Part shown: positions 42,118 through 45,109 of the stretch, piece after piece
Layout of the letters: each line of letters begins with the position of its first letter
Position numbering within the stretch: position 1 is the stretch's first letter
NCBI GenBank assembly: GCA_946626345.1
Contig: CAMOUB010000002.1
Span: 1 to 45,109 of the forward strand
Direction of reading: 5' to 3'
Length of the DNA stretch: 45,109 nucleotides
From: an uncultured Caryophanales bacterium
GTDB taxonomy: Bacteria; Bacillota_I; Bacilli_A; Acholeplasmatales; Anaeroplasmataceae
Notes under the pieces: model-generated
Told to the model about the DNA's origin: nothing
Seen by the model: only the letters and a program-made list of their open reading frames with translations
Database searches by the model: none
Position numbers and translations under genes: made by a program

Positions 42118-42140
42118 TGGGTTTAGTATGATTTAAAAAT

Positions 42141-42173
42141 AAAATAAATATAGGATGAGTATAACTCATCCTA
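42141..42173 (-). terminator. Terminator of the PPOX-fold gene
   Basis: A perfect 9-bp stem TAGGATGAG/CTCATCCTA with a 5-nt loop is followed on the minus strand by TATTTATTTTATTTTT. Confidence 0.85.
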
Positions 42174-42236
42174 CTATAACCACTTAAAATTATTTATACC
42201 AGCACCTATTTCAAAATGAAATTTAGCAATACATAA

Positions 42237-42629
42237 TTAAAATTTTTCTGTAATTGGCTTATCTGTAAATGAATAAATTGTAGATGTTGCATCTGATAGG
42301 TAATAGATAACCATATTAGAATCTAATTCATTATACATACCTCTTAAACTTGAATTATTATCTAGCATAGATTTTTTAGCTTCTATAGATTCATCTTTAA
42401 CTAATTTAGTTTTAATTCTTATCCAATTTCCATTTAATATGGCAGATATTGCCACATTATTATTAGCATCAATTTGTTTAGCTACATCCTTTTTAGCACC
42501 AGTAATAATATATAATTTATCATTATATACATTAATCGCACCAAATGGTCTTACTTCAGGAGTATTACCATTAATTGTTGCTACAAAAAATACCTTTGCA
42601 TCATTTAAAAATTTAATTGTCTTTTCCAT
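42237..42629 (-). CDS. Pyridoxamine 5'-phosphate oxidase-fold (FMN-binding) protein
   Basis: A 130-aa split-barrel protein of the small PPOX/NimA-like group. It has the start FLNDAKVFFVATINGNTPEV, then RPFGAINVYNDKLYIITG and KKDVAKQIDANNNVAIS, the usual flavin-contact regions. It probably binds FMN or F420-like flavin as a dimer and reduces or senses a small molecule. The catalytic role is unknown. Single gene. It has a GGAAGG ribosome site, and an array of TGCGTACCC repeats lies 60-150 bp upstream. Confidence 0.85.
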   Translation of the reverse strand: MEKTIKFLNDAKVFFVATINGNTPEVRPFGAINVYNDKLYIITGAKKDVAKQIDANNNVAISAILNGNWIRIKTKLVKDESIEAKKSMLDNNSSLRGMYNELDSNMVIYYLSDATSTIYSFTDKPITEKF

Positions 42630-42690
42630 AAAAATCCTTCCTATACTTTTCTAATATTTCTTTTGCAAATATACTTGTTTCAATTTGACA

Positions 42691-42784
42691 GTGTACGCAA
42701 TAACTAATACAATTTGCGTACCCCTTCTTGAAAAGTGCGTACCCCTAAGGCATTTGCGTACCCTTAGTGTGTTTTGCGTACCCC
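42691..42784. repeat. Iteron-like array of TGCGTACCC repeats
   Basis: TGCGTACCC starts at 42715, 42736, 42755 and 42775 (spacings 21, 19, 20 bp), and an inverted partial copy GTGTACGCAA lies at 42691-42700. The last copy is within the final codons of the upstream minus-strand gene. The spacing, near two helical turns, and the GC-rich core in AT-rich DNA suggest protein-binding iterons. Confidence 0.65.
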
Positions 42785-44059
42785 TACTTTAATTGTACAA
42801 AGCTTACCCTTAAGCTCATAACCTATCTTTTCATAACAAGCATTAGAAGCTTTATAATCAGCATTAGTATAAAGCATTGGCGTATATCCATTATCTAGTG
42901 CTATTTTAGTAACTTCATACACTAAATTAGCTGCATATTGTCTTCTTCTATACTCTTCTTTTGTATAAACTAAATTAATTGATGCAAGATGTTCATTAGG
43001 ACCATATTTACATGAAGCAACTACATTATCGTTTTTATCCTTCCATAAATAAGTATATCCTTCTTCTATATATTTTTTTGCATCTAATATATAATCTTCC
43101 TTTTTCTTTTTATCAATTCCAATTGATTCATAAAATTCATATATTATATTAGATAATTCATCTAAATCAGATATATCACATTTATGAATATAACCATCAC
43201 ATACTAGAGGTTTAATTGGTTTTTTGCAGTCATAAGCAAACATATTAATCAGAATAGATAAATTAATATTATTCTCTAATGCTTTTTTATTTAAATATTT
43301 ATATAATTCATATTTTATATTAAAGTTATGTTTTCCATTTAATAAGTCTTCAGATATCAATAATTCATATATTTTATCTTTAATATTTTTATTTATATTA
43401 TCTTTTGTCCAAATCCAAATTGGATGAATATCATCAACATAACATATTATAAAATTTTTATGATCAGTATAAATCATTTTGCAATTACCATACATTACTT
43501 TGCCTAATACAAAAAATGTATATTTATCATTGCTTAATAGTTTTATATCATCTTTATTAATACAATTATCAATTTTATTTTGTTCCCTGATTTTTCTTAA
43601 AATATCAACACCTCTTTTAATATTATCTTCGCTATTAAAAGAGATTTTTTTTGCTTCTAGCATTCTTTCTATCGCTTGAAGAATATCTAAAGTGTGATAT
43701 GGTTCATATAAAGAGATTAATTCTTTTAATGGTAATAATTTGTATGCTTGTTTAGATGATATTTCATAAGTATATGAAAAGCATCTATATAAATATCCAG
43801 CCCAATACATCGAATTATGATTATATTTTATAGATCCATATGTTGTCTTACCATATTGATTATCCAATTCAATAAATATATCTTCTATTGTTTTACTATC
43901 ATCCAAAAAAGAATAGTCATCTAATTGTTTAACTATTTTAGAATTCATATACCTTCTAACAAATACTTCAGAACTCATTTCAAGTTTTTTTACTGATAAT
44001 TCAAATAATTCAGCTTGAATATCAGCTAATCTTTTACATTCTCTATCCAATTCTTTCAT
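42764..44059 (-). CDS. Antitoxin-like helical domain fused to a GNAT acetyltransferase
   Basis: A 431-aa soluble protein in two parts. Residues 1-135 are all-helical (LADIQAELFELSVKKLEMSS; FIELDNQYGKTTYGSIKYNH; YHTLDILQAIERMLEAK) and resemble the short partner proteins that, as I recall, often follow DUF3990 genes in gut Bacillota; I cannot give a family number. Residues about 175-431 are a GNAT protein: TFFVLGKVMYGNCKMIYTDH, IICYVDDIHPIWIWT, and the C-terminal INLVYTKEEYRRRQYAANLV with the acetyl-CoA loop, then SNACYEKIGYEL. It overlaps the upstream XRE-ART gene by ATGA, so it is its co-translated partner. Likely antitoxin, perhaps with an enzymatic add-on. The end of the gene runs into the TGCGTACCC array. 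Confidence 0.75.
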   Translation of the reverse strand: MKELDRECKRLADIQAELFELSVKKLEMSSEVFVRRYMNSKIVKQLDDYSFLDDSKTIEDIFIELDNQYGKTTYGSIKYNHNSMYWAGYLYRCFSYTYEISSKQAYKLLPLKELISLYEPYHTLDILQAIERMLEAKKISFNSEDNIKRGVDILRKIREQNKIDNCINKDDIKLLSNDKYTFFVLGKVMYGNCKMIYTDHKNFIICYVDDIHPIWIWTKDNINKNIKDKIYELLISEDLLNGKHNFNIKYELYKYLNKKALENNINLSILINMFAYDCKKPIKPLVCDGYIHKCDISDLDELSNIIYEFYESIGIDKKKKEDYILDAKKYIEEGYTYLWKDKNDNVVASCKYGPNEHLASINLVYTKEEYRRRQYAANLVYEVTKIALDNGYTPMLYTNADYKASNACYEKIGYELKGKLCTIKVGVRKTH

Positions 44060-44907
44060 TTTAGAATCTCCTCAATATATTTACCTTCTCTTTTATATTT
44101 AATTAATGCAAATTTTACTTTATTATCTGAATCATTGACATCTTCTTCTTTTTGTTTATAATAAAATTCTCTTTCGGCTTTAGCTATATAGCATCTTTCA
44201 AGAATACTAATCTTACTTGTTGCCTTTTCAGTTAAAAAAACATATTGATTACCTAAATTAGTTGCAGCCAAACAATGCTTGCATTGTTCATCAGTTATTT
44301 CGCCATCAATAAATCTGTCAATTATTCTAAACATTCTATTATCAGCAATAGGCGCAATGACATAATCTGATTTCTTTACTTTTTCTATGATATTTTTAAT
44401 AATTTCATTATCTTCATATTCCTTTAATTTGCCTCTAAAATATGCAACCGCAAGCATCCACTCTTGATTAACATCAAAGAATTCACACTTTAAATCTTTA
44501 TTATCAAATTTCAAAATATATATTGATGAATCTTGGAATCTAGAGACAAATGATGTTGTTTGCTCGATAGACTCACCGCAATAAAATCCATTACCAAAAT
44601 CATTATTTGCTCTACCATAATTAGGTGATATTTCACCTTCTATTATATTTTTAGAACCATGAAATATAATTTTTGATTTAGGATTTTCTTCTTTATACAT
44701 CATTTCTTTAATTTTATTTATTTTAATTCCTTTTTTATACGCATAATTATATATTTTTTCTAAAGTTTCGTTAGTAGGATAATTTTCATCATTTTCAATT
44801 CGTGTAATTGTTTTTTTATCAATATCTATAGATAAAGACATTTCTTCTTGACTTAATTCAAACATTTCACGTATTAACTTTAAATCTTCATTAATTCTGT
44901 ATTTCAT
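44056..44907 (-). CDS. XRE-HTH fused to DUF3990 (ADP-ribosyltransferase-like) putative toxin
   Basis: A 283-aa protein. Residues 5-58 are a Cro/CI-type HTH (REMFELSQEEMSLSIDIDKK, TITRIEND). Residues 78-235 match DUF3990, an ART-fold domain: IIFHGSKNIIEGEIS (His83), the DFGNGFYCG motif (103-111), the ADNRMFR segment and NQYVFLTEKA (about 220-229). Such domains are thought to use NAD to modify a target, as in toxin-antitoxin or effector systems. The HTH in the same chain gives autoregulation through the two dyads upstream. An ATG at 44916 overlaps AAAGGA, so 44907 is preferred. It overlaps its partner gene by 4 nt. Confidence 0.8.
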   Translation of the reverse strand: MKYRINEDLKLIREMFELSQEEMSLSIDIDKKTITRIENDENYPTNETLEKIYNYAYKKGIKINKIKEMMYKEENPKSKIIFHGSKNIIEGEISPNYGRANNDFGNGFYCGESIEQTTSFVSRFQDSSIYILKFDNKDLKCEFFDVNQEWMLAVAYFRGKLKEYEDNEIIKNIIEKVKKSDYVIAPIADNRMFRIIDRFIDGEITDEQCKHCLAATNLGNQYVFLTEKATSKISILERCYIAKAEREFYYKQKEEDVNDSDNKVKFALIKYKREGKYIEEILK

Positions 44908-44935
44908 TTCGATCATCCTTTCAATTTACAACATA

Positions 44936-44964
44936 ATTATACCATATGCCACCAACAAGTTCAA
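44936..44964 (-). promoter_or_regulatory. Promoter of the XRE-ART operon
   Basis: On the minus strand TTGAAC (44964-44959), 17 bp and TATAAT (44941-44936). The -35 box lies in the centre of operator 1. Confidence 0.8.
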
Positions 44965-44973
44965 CAACTTGTT
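44954..44973. promoter_or_regulatory. Operator 1 of the XRE-ART operon
   Basis: AACAAGTT-CAAC-AACTTGTT is a perfect 8-bp dyad over the -35 box, well placed for repression by the XRE domain. Confidence 0.75.
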
Positions 44974-44979
44974 AGAGTC

Positions 44980-44996
44980 ACTTGTCCCTAACAAGT
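44980..44996. promoter_or_regulatory. Operator 2 of the XRE-ART operon
   Basis: ACTTGT-CCCTA-ACAAGT uses the same 6-bp half-site as operator 1 but in the opposite arrangement, about 25 bp upstream of it. Confidence 0.65.
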
Positions 44997-45005
44997 TTAA
45001 AAAGA

Positions 45006-45042
45006 AAAAGAAAAAGGCTTGATACGATATTGTATCAAACCT
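45006..45042 (-). terminator. Terminator of tRNA-Leu
   Basis: An 11-bp stem (one G.U pair on the minus strand) pairs 45015-45025 with 45032-45042. It is followed by TTTTTCTTTTTC and lies 13 nt after the tRNA end. Confidence 0.85.
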
Positions 45043-45055
45043 ATTAAATCAAATC

Positions 45056-45109
45056 TGGTGCCCGAAACAGGACTTGAACCTGCACTCTTGTGGAACTAGA
45101 TTCTAAGTC
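45056..45109 (-). tRNA. tRNA-Leu (TAG), 3' part, cut by the window end
   Basis: The minus strand shows the anticodon loop CTTAGAA (anticodon TAG), a long class-II variable arm, T-arm GGTTCAAGTCC, the 3' acceptor strand and encoded CCA. The 5' part lies beyond the window. Confidence 0.85.

Noticed and set aside
42691-42784. TGCGTACCC repeats considered as a CRISPR array.
   Set aside because: Repeat cores are about 9-12 bp with spacers of about 10 bp, far below CRISPR dimensions, and no cas genes are near.
1-45109. Mycoplasma-type genetic code (TGA as Trp).
   Set aside because: Trp is encoded by TGG throughout and TGA ends ktrB and the XRE-ART gene at functional overlaps.

Overview
The window is very AT-rich DNA from a low-GC Gram-positive bacterium that uses the standard bacterial code. 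TGA is a true stop: ktrB ends in ATGA overlapping ktrA, and the XRE/ART gene ends in ATGA overlapping its partner. That argues against Mycoplasma/Spiroplasma. Strong AGGAGG-type ribosome sites, U-tract hairpin terminators after most operons, many lipoproteins, a BspA-like protein, BioY, KtrAB, a GPH/GH36 galactoside operon and a perfect cre site suggest a host-associated Bacillota (class Bacilli, possibly an uncultured RF39/Acholeplasma/Erysipelotrichia-type gut organism). The taxonomy is inferred from gene content only.

Layout. 1-7.7 kb: start of a secreted protein, an ECF sigma/anti-sigma pair, a transglutaminase-like lipoprotein, pepT-XRE-pyridoxal kinase (+), bioY and a two-TM protein (-). 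7.8-14.4 kb: tRNA-His, a giant (1996 aa) CvpA-like membrane protein with a repetitive extracellular part, and tRNA-Trp. 14.4-15.7 kb: a decayed element bounded by a perfect 45-bp duplication of the 3' part of tRNA-Trp, holding one small lipoprotein and gene fragments. 16.2-17.1 kb: aldose epimerase. 17.1-23.6 kb: a replacement island between a GGDEF 3' fragment and a receiver-domain 5' fragment. Its main cargo is a 1065-aa Sel1-TIR-NACHT protein flanked by 64-bp direct repeats, plus a BspA-like lipoprotein and a BspA fragment. 23.8-27.7 kb: a four-repeat lipoprotein and a Wzz-like protein. 27.8-34.4 kb: a five-gene alpha-galactoside operon (TetR, GPH symporter, GH36, GT-B-like protein, galK) with a consensus promoter, cre and two TetR-type operators. 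34.6-42.6 kb: ktrB-ktrA-lipid kinase, degV, ABC-F with a GNAT-Nudix fusion, SGNH hydrolase, PPOX-fold protein. 42.7-45.1 kb: a putative toxin-antitoxin pair (XRE-ART/DUF3990 and a helical-GNAT fusion) next to tRNA-Leu.

The best candidates for an under-described system are the Sel1-TIR-NACHT cassette, which looks like an NLR-type antiphage gene with an unusual domain order on an excisable-looking repeat-flanked segment, and the XRE-ART / antitoxin-GNAT pair with its two dyad operators. Both lie in plastic parts of the window. The rest is mostly core metabolism and surface proteins.
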